Shown here one piece after another: positions 36,712 to 45,269 of a DNA stretch of 64,000 bases. The notes under the pieces are model-generated. The model did no database searches and was not told the origin of the DNA. It saw only the letters and a program-made list of their open reading frames with translations. Within the stretch, counting starts at the first letter, position 1, and the number at the start of each line of letters is the position of its first letter. The position numbers and the translations under genes are program-made. The stretch is taken from positions 186,001-250,000 of the forward strand of contig CAVSJF010000009.1 of NCBI GenBank assembly GCA_963728155.1, in the 5' to 3' direction. The DNA is from JACVRW01 sp963728155 (GTDB lineage: Bacteria; Actinomycetota; Thermoleophilia; Solirubrobacterales; Thermoleophilaceae).

Positions 36712-38190
36712 TCACCGTACAGCGGGCGTCTCGCCGGCGATCGCGGGCTCGGCCGTCCCGTCGACCGGCAGGGGGTCGCCGGGCTCGTTCAGGCCGAAGC
36801 CCTTGCGGGTCATCTCGCCCCAGTGGTGGCTGCGGCCCATCGTGTACCAGGCGCGCACGCGGACGAGCGACAGGAGCTGGCGGTAACCGAAGTTCTCGAC
36901 CACCGAGCAGAGGACGAGCCGTCCGAGATCGCGCCAGCTGGGATACCGGCGGAAGGCTCGCTCCTCCATGAGGATCGCCAGGAAGGTGAGCACCAGCCCG
37001 TAGCTCAGGGACAGGACGATGAATGCGAGCGCGAAGGGAACCGACAGCAGGCCGAGACTCAGTGCCAGCACGAACATCACATAGCCCACGCACTCGATGG
37101 TCGGGCCGAGCAGCTCGAAGAACAGGTAGTAGGGCATCGCAGCCATCCCGATGCGCCCATACCGCGGCCGCCCGATCATGTCCCTGTGGCGCACCATCAT
37201 CCCGATCAGCCCGCGCTGCCACCGATCCCGCTGCCGGATCAGCGCGCCCAGGTCCTCGGGACACTCGGTCCAGCAGATCGGATCGGGAAAGAACGTGATC
37301 CGGCACTGCTCCGAGCGCTTGCGATGATGGCGGTGGAGACGCAGGATCAGCTCCGCGTCCTCGCCGACCTGTTTCGGGTCGTACCCACCGACCTCGACCA
37401 CGACGTCACGGCGAAAGAGCCCGAAGGCGCCGGAGACGATCAGCAGCATCCCTGTCTTCGACCAGCCGATCCGCCCGCCGAGGAACGCGCGCAGGTACTC
37501 GAGGATCTGGAGGTTGGCGAGCAGGTTCGTGGGCGTTCGGACCTGATCCAGGCGGCCGTCGACGAACGTCGAGCCGTTGACGATCCGCACGATGCCCCCG
37601 ACAGCCACGGTTTCCGGCGAAGCCTGGAACTCCCAGACGAGGCGCGACAGCGCGCCGGCATCGAGCATCGTGTCGGCGTCGACGGCGCAGAACAGAGGGT
37701 AGGTCGCGTACTTGATGCCGACGTTCAGAGAGTCGGCCTTGCCCCCGTTGTCCTTGTCGATTACGACGATCCGCGGATCGGTGGGGCACGAGTAGACGGC
37801 TCGGATCCTTTCTGTCGGGATCCTGGAGCGCGGAACGCGATCCACCTGCACCAGGTCGAAAGCCTCGATGAGCGTGTCGAGCGTGGAGTCGGTCGAGCCG
37901 TCGTTGATCGTCACGACCTCCAGTTCCAGGAACTGCGAGCGGATCAGCGCATTCACCGAGGCCACGATCGTCGGGGCCTCGTTGTAGGCCGGCACGAGGA
38001 TCGAGACCGGCATGCTCATCTCCGACCGCCCGACCGCGTCGTAGTCCCGCATCGGCCGGCGATTGACGTAGTCCTCGATCGCCCGCCAGCCGAACGCGGC
38101 CAGCGCGGTGTAGGTGAGTTGAAGCACGACGAAGTAGCCGAGCACGAAGATGTTGAAGCCAAAGATGAGCTGCTCGAGCACGTCGATCAT
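36712..38190 (-). CDS. Membrane glycosyltransferase family 2 (polysaccharide synthase-like)
   Basis: 492 residues, intact. One N-terminal membrane helix (residues 6-30), then a GT2 domain: PVSILVPAYNEAPTIVASVN at 61-80, INDGSTDSTL, KADSLNVG (K151), the D-x-D at D171-D173 (AVDADTML), GED at 276-278 and Q-R-D-R-W at 320-324. Three or more membrane helices follow (YYLFFELLGPTIECVGYVMF, LSLGLLSVPFALAFIVLSLS). This is the processive-synthase arrangement of PgaC/HasA/cellulose synthase-like enzymes: sugar transfer on the cytoplasmic face and polymer export. Start ATG 38190 overlaps the HEAT gene stop by ATGA. Confidence 0.87.
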   Translation of the reverse strand: MIDVLEQLIFGFNIFVLGYFVVLQLTYTALAAFGWRAIEDYVNRRPMRDYDAVGRSEMSMPVSILVPAYNEAPTIVASVNALIRSQFLELEVVTINDGSTDSTLDTLIEAFDLVQVDRVPRSRIPTERIRAVYSCPTDPRIVVIDKDNGGKADSLNVGIKYATYPLFCAVDADTMLDAGALSRLVWEFQASPETVAVGGIVRIVNGSTFVDGRLDQVRTPTNLLANLQILEYLRAFLGGRIGWSKTGMLLIVSGAFGLFRRDVVVEVGGYDPKQVGEDAELILRLHRHHRKRSEQCRITFFPDPICWTECPEDLGALIRQRDRWQRGLIGMMVRHRDMIGRPRYGRIGMAAMPYYLFFELLGPTIECVGYVMFVLALSLGLLSVPFALAFIVLSLSYGLVLTFLAILMEERAFRRYPSWRDLGRLVLCSVVENFGYRQLLSLVRVRAWYTMGRSHHWGEMTRKGFGLNEPGDPLPVDGTAEPAIAGETPAVR

Positions 38191-39281
38191 GCGGCGTTCC
38201 CCTCGGCGGCCGCCAGGAGCGCGAGCTGCTCGCTGGCCCGGTCGCGGGCGTAGGGGTCCTCGTGGTGAGTGGCGCGCCGAAGGGCCTCGACGCCGGGAGG
38301 GCCCAGCTCGCGCAGCGCTCGTGCCGAGTTCCCGCGGACCCACCATGCGCTGTCTGACAGGCAGCGCACCAGCGGTCCGGTCGCTTCGACCGCCCTCAGC
38401 GCCCCCAGCGACTTGGCGGCCTGAGCCCGCACGGGCCAGCAGGCGGACTCGAGCTTCCCGATCAGCGCCGGCACACCGGCCCGGCCTCCCGCCCGCCCGA
38501 GCGCTCGAGCGGCGGACACCTGTACCTCCTCGGCCTCCGCGCCGAGCAGGACGATCAGGTCCGCCTCGGCCCTCGGATCGCCGGCCACGCCGAGTGCCCG
38601 CGCCAGGCTCGCCTCGAGCGCGGCTTGCCGGCCCCGCGGCCGGACTCCGGCGAGAAAGTCCGGGACGGGGGGAGGTCCGCTTTGGAGGGTGCGGAGCATC
38701 GTCTCGACCGCCCACGGCGCGCCGAGCCTCTCGATGATGCGTTCGGGAGGAAGCGCTCTTGTGACCAGCCCCAGGAGGAGGGTCTCGGCGGCCGCTTCGG
38801 TGCCAATCCGGGCGAGGCCCGAACAGGCGACGAGCTGCACGTCGGGATCTGGGTCTCCAAGCAGGGGCGCGATGTGATCGACGACCGTCGGAACGCCAGT
38901 TCGCGTCAACAGCAGGGCGGCCCGCGCCCGGATGACGGGATTGCGCGCCGTGAGCTCCTCCACCAGGATCGGGAACAGGCCGGACTCCTGGGCGGCTTCC
39001 CGGATCTCCGCCAGTCGCGAACCGGACAGGGATGGATGTGCGGCATCGATCGCGCCGGCCAGATCGACCTGTGCGTCGACCCCGCGCGCCTCGCGGTTGA
39101 TCTCGACCATCTCCGCGTGATCGCCATTGCGAAGCGTGGTCTCGTAGCGCTCGCGCCGAGTCATCGAGCGCTGCTCTCTTCGGTCACGGCGCAGCTTGCG
39201 CCCCACCACCAGGGCACACAGCGAAAGCCACAGAAGCAGCGTGAATCCAGCGAGGACCATCAGACCTGTGAGCGAGGACAT
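38187..39281 (-). CDS. HEAT-repeat protein with N-terminal membrane helix
   Basis: 364 residues, intact. One membrane helix at 5-27 (TGLMVLAGFTLLLWLSLCAL), a basic stretch, then HEAT/PBS-type repeats to the end (NPVIRARAALLLTRTGVPTV, DPDVQLVACSGLARIGTEAA, EVQVSAARALGRAGGRAGVP, CWPVRAQAAKSLGALRAVEA, AWWVRGNSARALRELGPPGV, DPYARDRASEQLALLAAAEG). HEAT solenoids bind other proteins. Translational coupling to the GT2 gene suggests it scaffolds or regulates the synthase. Divergent from the secreted toroid-like protein at 39405. Confidence 0.85.
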   Translation of the reverse strand: MSSLTGLMVLAGFTLLLWLSLCALVVGRKLRRDRREQRSMTRRERYETTLRNGDHAEMVEINREARGVDAQVDLAGAIDAAHPSLSGSRLAEIREAAQESGLFPILVEELTARNPVIRARAALLLTRTGVPTVVDHIAPLLGDPDPDVQLVACSGLARIGTEAAAETLLLGLVTRALPPERIIERLGAPWAVETMLRTLQSGPPPVPDFLAGVRPRGRQAALEASLARALGVAGDPRAEADLIVLLGAEAEEVQVSAARALGRAGGRAGVPALIGKLESACWPVRAQAAKSLGALRAVEATGPLVRCLSDSAWWVRGNSARALRELGPPGVEALRRATHHEDPYARDRASEQLALLAAAEGNAA

Positions 39282-39404
39282 TCAGCCTTGATATCGGCGC
39301 GCCGCCGCCGGAATTAAGAGGCCAGTACCGGGGGACGCGGCTCAAGTCTCGCCACTGGGGGCCGATCAAAGGGGACGCCCCGCCATCGATACCGAAGGAA
39401 TCGC

Positions 39405-40865
39405 ATGCCCCGTAGGAACCTCATGGTCACCATCGTTGCGGTGACCGCCATGACCGTTGCCCTGGCCCCACCGGCCATGGCCTCGGCACCCGACACCCAG
39501 ACACCTACGGTGGCCTCGAAGGCCAAGGCCGGCAAGAAGCCAGCCGTCAAACGCGTGGGGGGCAAGGTGAGGCGCGCCTGGCCGGCCCCGGGCGCCAAGG
39601 GGCGTCCGAAGACACCGCTCACACGCTGGCTTGCGCGCCAGGTCGGCCCGCAGCGGGTGGTTCCCTGCAAGAAGCGGCCGAAGAGGGCGCGCAGGAACTG
39701 TGGCGCGTCGGCGAGCAGCCAGGCGGCAACGGTGGCCAGTGCGGCCGCGGCGGCCGGACGGCCCACCGAGCAGGTCCGGGTCGGCAGGGAGACCGGCAGA
39801 GCCAGGCTCCAGCTCATCCGCTCGTTCGACATTCCCGTGGACGATCCGTCCTACGCACGCCTGCTCAACTGGTCGTGGACCTACGACTCGGCGCTCGCCG
39901 CGACGGCGTTCTCCGCTGCGGGCCTCGACGCGCAGGCCGCCCGCCTGCTGGACCAGCTCGCAGCGCTCCAGCACAAGAACGGCGCGATCGAGTTCGCGTT
40001 CGACGTCCGGAGCGGCGAGAGCAGTAAGCAGATCCGCTCGGGGTCGATCGCGTTCGCCGGGATCGGCTTCGCCGACTACGACCAGATCTTCCAGGACAAG
40101 CGCTATCTCGACAACGCTCGCCTCGCCGCCAGGTACCTGCTGTCGCTTCGCAACGACCAGGGGCTGGTGCGAGGAGGCCCGGATGTCAAGTGGGTCTCCA
40201 CTCAGCACAACCTGCTCACCTACGTCTTCCTGACGATTCTGTCCGACTCGCTCCAGCAGCGGGGCGATGAGGAGGGAGCGAACGCCTATCGCGGGGCCGC
40301 CGAGGAGCTCGCTAAGGCGATCGACACGCAGCTGTTGGTCCAAGACGGCGGCCTGCTGCACTTCCGCCAAGGCCTCGACGACGACATCCTGCCCCTCGAC
40401 GTCCAGGCTCTGGGAGTCATCTACGCCTTCATGCGCGACAACGGGGACCTGGGCAAGCAGCTCTACACCTTTGCCGAGGAGAACTTCCGGCTGAGCGGGC
40501 GATCGATCGAGCGGTCGAGCGATCCCGCCACCTACAACATGACCTATGAGGCCAAGGGACCGTTCACCGGATATCGCCCCTACCTGGGCAAGGACACCCC
40601 TGACGTTCTCTGGTTCGAGGGAACGGCGGAGATGCGCTTCGTCGCGTCTGCGTTCGGTCAGCCGACCGATGAGCTGGACAAGAGCTCGCAGGACTGGTGG
40701 GAGGTCACCCGCAAGGAAGGTCTCGCTCCGCTCGGAGCCGACCGTACGGTCACCAACAACCCGTACAACGAGTACCACGTGTGGCCGACCGCGGCCGCCG
40801 GTGGCTGGACCGTCCTGAGCGGCGCTTCGCCCGACACGACCTGGGCGGAGACGCTCGAGAGGTAG
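39405..40865 (+). CDS. Secreted alpha/alpha-toroid, glycosidase-like protein
   Basis: 486 residues, intact. Signal peptide (MVTIVAVTAMTVALAPPAMA, then SA), a basic low-complexity linker with two cysteines (VVPCKKRPKRARRNCGASAS), then a helical repeat domain: NWSWTYDSALAATAFSAAGL, AARLLDQLAALQHKNGAIEF, SIAFAGIGFADYDQIFQDKR, VSTQHNLLTYVFLTILSDSL, DILPLDVQALGVIYAFMRDN, VLWFEGTAEMRFVASAFGQP and NEYHVWPTAAAGGWTVLSGA. The spaced W/Y-D/E pairs at helix ends are typical of six-hairpin glycosidase folds. A catalytic pair cannot be fixed by eye. The position opposite a GT2 synthase suggests polymer trimming or release. Confidence 0.7.
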   Translation: MPRRNLMVTIVAVTAMTVALAPPAMASAPDTQTPTVASKAKAGKKPAVKRVGGKVRRAWPAPGAKGRPKTPLTRWLARQVGPQRVVPCKKRPKRARRNCGASASSQAATVASAAAAAGRPTEQVRVGRETGRARLQLIRSFDIPVDDPSYARLLNWSWTYDSALAATAFSAAGLDAQAARLLDQLAALQHKNGAIEFAFDVRSGESSKQIRSGSIAFAGIGFADYDQIFQDKRYLDNARLAARYLLSLRNDQGLVRGGPDVKWVSTQHNLLTYVFLTILSDSLQQRGDEEGANAYRGAAEELAKAIDTQLLVQDGGLLHFRQGLDDDILPLDVQALGVIYAFMRDNGDLGKQLYTFAEENFRLSGRSIERSSDPATYNMTYEAKGPFTGYRPYLGKDTPDVLWFEGTAEMRFVASAFGQPTDELDKSSQDWWEVTRKEGLAPLGADRTVTNNPYNEYHVWPTAAAGGWTVLSGASPDTTWAETLER

Positions 40866-40868
40866 CCG

Positions 40869-41225
40869 TCAGCTGGGCAGGGGCTCGGTTGCCAGCCCGA
40901 ACGGGCTGCCCTCCGAGTCCCTGCAGATGGCCCAGCGCTCGCCCGGGTGGATGACCGTGCCGTCCAGGGCCTCGACTCGAGCGAGCGCGTCGGCCATGTC
41001 GCTCACCCTGAAGTAGGGCAGCGAGAACGTGTCACCGGGTCCACGGCCACGGGCGTGGAGGCCGACGGCGGGACCGTCGCCGGCGCTCTGCCAGCCCTCG
41101 CCCTGGTCCGGTGCGCGGCTCTGCAGATCGATGTCGAGCAGCCCGGCCCAGAAGCGCCGCGCGCGCTCGGGATCGTCGGCCGGGAACTCGACGAGGGACA
41201 GAGAAGAATCGGGCAGGTCGGTCAC
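40869..41225 (-). CDS. VOC/glyoxalase-family protein
   Basis: 118 residues, intact, one glyoxalase-like domain: SLSLVEFPADDPERARRFWA, GLLDIDLQSRAPDQGEGWQS, YFRVSDMADALARVEALDGT, HPGERWAICRDSEGSPFGLA. The first ligand position is Glu (VEF) rather than His. Such proteins are frequent in actinobacteria and act as metal-dependent isomerases or binding proteins. GTG start one base beyond the stop of the DmpA-type gene, so it is likely co-transcribed with it. Confidence 0.78.
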   Translation of the reverse strand: MTDLPDSSLSLVEFPADDPERARRFWAGLLDIDLQSRAPDQGEGWQSAGDGPAVGLHARGRGPGDTFSLPYFRVSDMADALARVEALDGTVIHPGERWAICRDSEGSPFGLATEPLPS

Positions 41226-41226
41226 G

Positions 41227-42282
41227 TTAGCTCTCCAGTCGCCGGTGGTCCGACAGCAGCCCGAGCACGTCGTCGTGGGGCAGCGCCTCGATCACACGCC
41301 CCTCGCGGCCCTGGGTGCTCCGCGCACTCCAGAGCGCGTTGAGCACCGCCTCCTCCGTGGCGTCGACGGTCGCCGCGTAGAGCGGGTCCAGGTCCTCGCC
41401 GTACTCCGGCGCCGGGCTGCGCGACGAGGTGGAGAAGCCGAGGAAGATCTCTCCGCTGCCGTGGTGGGCCACCGACCCGGTGCGCGCCAGCCCCAGACCG
41501 CAGCGGCGGGCGAGGCTCGAGAGCTGATGGGAGTTCAGCGGAGCATCGGTGGCCACCACGGCTATGCAGCTGCCCGCCGGTCCGCGCGCCGGGTGCTTGG
41601 CGGCGAGCAGCCGCCCCACCGGCACGCCGTCCACGCGCAGCTCGGGTTGGGAGCCGAAGTTGGCCAGCACGAGCACGCCCACCGCGGCACCGCTGTTCGC
41701 CGCGATACGGCTGGCCGTGCCTATGCCCCCCTTGAAGTCGAAGCAGACCATCCCGGTGCCGGCGCCCACGGCGCCCTGGGCGATCTCGCCGCCCGCGGCC
41801 TCCACCGCGCGGCCCGCGTCGGCCGCCTCCACCTGCACCACGCGCGCGTCGTTGAGCCAGCTGTCGTCGCACTCGCCCACCACGGGAATCACCACGTTGT
41901 CCACCCCGACCCCCGGGTCGGCGGCCACGGCGGCGGCGATCGCGCCGTCGTACACCCGCCCCACCGACATGGTCGCCGTGAGGTAGACGGGCGTCTCGAA
42001 CGTGCCCCATTCGGCGATCTCCAGCGAGCCGGTCATCTCTCCGGCCCCGTTGAGCACCGCCGTCCCGGCCACCACCGGCTCTGCGCACAGCCGGGCAGGG
42101 TCGCGCGGGACGATGGCCGTGACTCCGCTACGCGAGACGCCCCGGCCCTCTGGGGGGTCGGGCTCGTCGCGCACGACGGTCACGTGGCCGACGCGAATCT
42201 CGCCGACGTCGGCGATTGAATTGGTGGGCCCGGGTTCGAGCGCGCCGATGCGAAGTCCGTGTTCGCGCAGGGTGTCGGCCAC
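41227..42282 (-). CDS. P1-family (DmpA/BapA-type) aminopeptidase
   Basis: 351 residues, intact, an Ntn-fold self-processing enzyme. N-terminal landmarks: PTNSIADVGEIRVGHVTVVR, SGVTAIVPRDPARL, TETP-like FETPVYLTATMSVGRVYDG. Middle: VVGECDDSWLND, GAGTGMVCFDFKGGIGTASR. The autoproteolysis site is the Gly-Ser in GPAGSCIAVVATDAPLNSHQ, leaving Ser as the new N-terminal nucleophile. DmpA-type enzymes cleave N-terminal D- or L-amino acids, beta-peptides or amides. Divergent from the HDAC-like gene with only 25 bp between. Confidence 0.9.
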   Translation of the reverse strand: MADTLREHGLRIGALEPGPTNSIADVGEIRVGHVTVVRDEPDPPEGRGVSRSGVTAIVPRDPARLCAEPVVAGTAVLNGAGEMTGSLEIAEWGTFETPVYLTATMSVGRVYDGAIAAAVAADPGVGVDNVVIPVVGECDDSWLNDARVVQVEAADAGRAVEAAGGEIAQGAVGAGTGMVCFDFKGGIGTASRIAANSGAAVGVLVLANFGSQPELRVDGVPVGRLLAAKHPARGPAGSCIAVVATDAPLNSHQLSSLARRCGLGLARTGSVAHHGSGEIFLGFSTSSRSPAPEYGEDLDPLYAATVDATEEAVLNALWSARSTQGREGRVIEALPHDDVLGLLSDHRRLES

Positions 42283-42307
42283 GGGCGGACAGAATAGCCT
42301 CGCGCCG

Positions 42308-43384
42308 ATGCCGCTCGCGATGCCCGTCGTCTGGACCGACGATCACCGGCTCCACGACCCGGGCGGTGAGATCTGGGTCGGCGTCCGCACGCCGGGCACC
42401 GAACTACCCGCGCGGGTGGAACGAATCCGCGAGGCCCTCGAGGCCGAGGGCGCCTCCTTGGTGACTGCTCAGCCGCAGCCCGACGACGCCGTCCATGCGG
42501 TCCACGATCCGGTCCTCACCGAACACCTCGCGCGGGCCTGGGACGACTGGGAGCAGGCGGGCTTGACGGTCGACCCGGGCCAGGATCGGGTGGTCCCGTA
42601 CCTGTTCCCCCACCCCGACCTGATCTCCGACCGCCCGCCGGCCACGCCCGCAAACATCACCGCCCGGGCCGGCCTCTTTGCCTACGACACGATGACTCTG
42701 CTCGGGCCGGGCACAGGGCATGCGGCCCGGGCCGCCGTCGATGCAGCGGTCACGGCCGCGGATCTCGTGCTGGCCGGCGCTCCGGCCGCCTACGCCTGCG
42801 TTCGCCCGCCGGGCCATCACGCCACCCGCCGCTGCTTCGGAGGTTCCTGCTATCTCAACAACACCGCCGCGGCCGCGGCCCGGCTGAGGGGCGGCCTGGA
42901 CGCGCCGGTGGCCGTGCTCGACATCGACGCCCACCACGGCAACGGCACCCAGGCGATCTTCTATGACGACGCCGAGGTGCTGGTGGCCTCCGTCCACGTG
43001 GATCCCGGCGCCGGTTGGTTTCCCCACTTCCTCGGCTTCGCCGACGAGACCGGAAGCGGCGAGGCACGGGGCGCCAACCTCAACCTCCCGCTCTCGCCGG
43101 GCACGGGCGACGAGGGCTGGCTGGAGGCCGTGCGCGAGCTTGCGTCCTGGGCCGGCGGGCGGGGGGCCCGAGGGCTCGTCGTGGCGCTCGGCGTGGATGC
43201 CGCGGGCGGCGATCCCGAGAGCCCGCTCACGGTCAGCCCGGCCGGCTTTCGAGCTGCCGGGCGCGCGCTGGGAGCGCTGGGTCTGCCCACGGTGGTCGTG
43301 CAGGAGGGCGGCTACGACCTGAGCGCAATCGGGGGCCTCGTGCGCGAGGCTCTACTGGGAATCGAAGAGGAGGCCAATGGCTGA
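42308..43384 (+). CDS. HDAC-family (class II / acetylpolyamine-type) amidohydrolase
   Basis: 358 residues, intact. Zinc hydrolase of the arginase-deacetylase fold: DDAVHAVHDPVLTEHLARAW, ACVRPPGHHATRR with the catalytic His pair, FGGSCYLNNTAAAAARL, and AVLDIDAHHGNGTQAIFYDD with the Asp/His zinc ligands. GVDAAGGDPESPLTV holds the third ligand; the usual His after DA is Ala here. EGGYDL supplies the catalytic Tyr. The bacterial members nearest in pattern deacetylate polyamines or other small amides. Its end overlaps the S9 peptidase start by eight bases (AATGGCTGA). Confidence 0.87.
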   Translation: MPLAMPVVWTDDHRLHDPGGEIWVGVRTPGTELPARVERIREALEAEGASLVTAQPQPDDAVHAVHDPVLTEHLARAWDDWEQAGLTVDPGQDRVVPYLFPHPDLISDRPPATPANITARAGLFAYDTMTLLGPGTGHAARAAVDAAVTAADLVLAGAPAAYACVRPPGHHATRRCFGGSCYLNNTAAAAARLRGGLDAPVAVLDIDAHHGNGTQAIFYDDAEVLVASVHVDPGAGWFPHFLGFADETGSGEARGANLNLPLSPGTGDEGWLEAVRELASWAGGRGARGLVVALGVDAAGGDPESPLTVSPAGFRAAGRALGALGLPTVVVQEGGYDLSAIGGLVREALLGIEEEANG

Positions 43385-45219
43385 GGAAGCATCGATCTGG
43401 GTGGGGCACGACGAGCACAACGGCATTCCGTCCGAGCCGCGCTCGGACGTGAAGCCGCCGCCCCACTGGCGCCTCGAAGCCGTGATCCACACCGCGCGGC
43501 CGCGCTCGCTGACCGTGAGCTCCGACCGTCGTCAGGGCGTGTTCATCGAGGACGCGGAGAGCTCTGACGTGTGGCTGCTCGACCTGGAGGACGGTGCGGT
43601 CGATCGCCTGACCACCGGCCGCGCTCCCGCTCCATTCTGGGAGGACATCGAGCCGCGGCTGTCGCCCGACGGCTCCACGGTGGCCTACGGCGACGACGGC
43701 GCCGTATGGCTCGCCCCCACCGCCGGCGGCCCGGCGCGCCGGCTCGCCGAGGGGGGCAGCCCGGTCTGGATCGACGACACACGCCTGGTGATCTCCGTGG
43801 AGCGCGAAGACACCACGCGGCTGGCCGTGGTCGACACCCCTGACGCCTGGCCGCGGCGGCTCGCGAGCGAGCTCGGCGACCTGGTGGAGCACGGCGACGA
43901 GGGGGAGGCCGCGGTATCACCGGACGGCACCGAGGTGGCCTACACGTTCACGCCGCGCGAGGACCTCAACCGCAGCGAGATCCGCGTGGCCTCACTGGCG
44001 ACAGGGGAGGTGCGTGCGCTCACCGGCACGGCGGGGATGCACGACCGCGAGCCGAGCTGGTCACCCGACGGCGGGCGCCTGCTGTTCGCCTCCGAGCACC
44101 CCGGCTTCTACGAGCTGCATCTGGTGAACGCCGACGGCTCCGGTGAGCGCCAGCTCACGAGCGCCGGCGCCGACCACGCCGAGACCGACTGGCATCCCGA
44201 CGGGACGAGCGTGCTCGCGGTCCGTGGCCGGGGCAACCGCTTCGACCTCGTGCGCGTGGACGCGGACACCGGGGCAACGGAGGTGGTCGAGGAGGGCGGC
44301 ACCTGGAGCTCCCCCCACTGGACCGCGTCGGGCGCGATCGTCGGCGCCTATGAGGACCACGCCACCGCGCCCGAGTTGCGTCTCGCCGGCGGCGCGGCGC
44401 TGCGCTCGCCGTCTCCGCTGGCAATCAGAAGCGCTCCCCACGCCGAGCTCGAGGACGTGACCTTCGCGTCCTTCGACGGCCTCGAGATCCCGGCCTTCCT
44501 GATGCGCCCGCGCAACGCCTCGGCGCAGGCGCCGGTGGCGGCGGTGGTCTATCCGCACGGCGGACCCACCTCCTTCTACGGAGACGAGTGGGACGGCCAC
44601 GCGCAGTACTTCGTCGACAAGGGGTACGCCTGGCTGGCCATCAACTTCCGCGGCTCCACTGGCTACGGGCGCGACTTCGAGCGCGCCAACCACGGTGTCT
44701 GGGGGGTCGACGACACCAAGGACTGCCTGGCCGCCGCCGACTACCTGCGCACCCTGGACTGGGTCGACGGCGAGCGGCTCGGGATCTTCGGCGCCAGCTA
44801 CGGGTCCTACATGTCGCTGCTGGCGGTGACCGACGACCCGGAGCGCCGCTATCGCTGCGCGGTGGCCAAGTACGGCGACTGCGACTTAACCAGCTCGTGG
44901 GCCCAGGGCGACCGCGAGGGGGTGCAGGACCTCGAGCGCATGATGGGCACGCCCGCGCAGGCGCGAGAGGAGTACCGGGCGGGATCGGCCTACGGCCGCC
45001 TGGCCAACGTGGAGGTGCCGGTTTTCGTCGCGCACGGCGAGCTCGACCTGCGCGTGAGCCCCAAGCAGTCCGAGCAACTGGTCGGCCGAGCTGCGCCGCC
45101 TGGGCAAGACATTCGAGTACCTGACCTACCCCACGGAGGCCCACGGACTGCTCCGTGCGGGGCCGGCACTCCACTTCTACCAACGGCTCGAGCGCTTTTT
45201 GGACTGGTATTTGATGTAA
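43377..45219 (+). CDS. S9-family (prolyl oligopeptidase/acylaminoacyl) peptidase, one frameshift near end
   Basis: About 613 residues. The N-terminal half is a beta-propeller built from TolB-like repeats (IEPRLSPDGSTVAYGDDGAV, EAAVSPDGTEVAYTFTPRED, REPSWSPDGGRLLFASEHPG, ETDWHPDGTSVLAVRGRGNR). The hydrolase domain has YPHGGPTSFYGDEWDGHAQY, the nucleophile GASYGS and the Asp in HGELDLRV. After an indel near 45090 it has the His in YPTEAHGLLRAG, ending FLDWYLM at 45219. It removes short N-terminal peptides or acylated residues from oligopeptides; no signal peptide, so cytoplasmic. Coupled to the HDAC-like gene and 48 bp ahead of the peptide transporter. Confidence 0.88.
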
Positions 45220-45252
45220 ACCAATGAAATAGTCGGGCACAAGAGGGAACTA

Positions 45253-45269
45253 GGAGAGGACTCGCGTTG
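45253..45269 (+). promoter_or_regulatory. Ribosome site fixing a TTG start
   Basis: GGAGAGG at 45253-45259 lies seven bases before TTG 45267. The first in-frame ATG falls inside the signal peptide core, so the TTG is the best start of the binding-protein gene. Confidence 0.6.

Noticed and set aside
36676..38253. 525-codon plus-strand open frame opposite the GT2 synthase
   Set aside because: Antisense shadow; no ribosome site or recognisable domain, and the minus-strand gene is complete and coupled to its neighbour.
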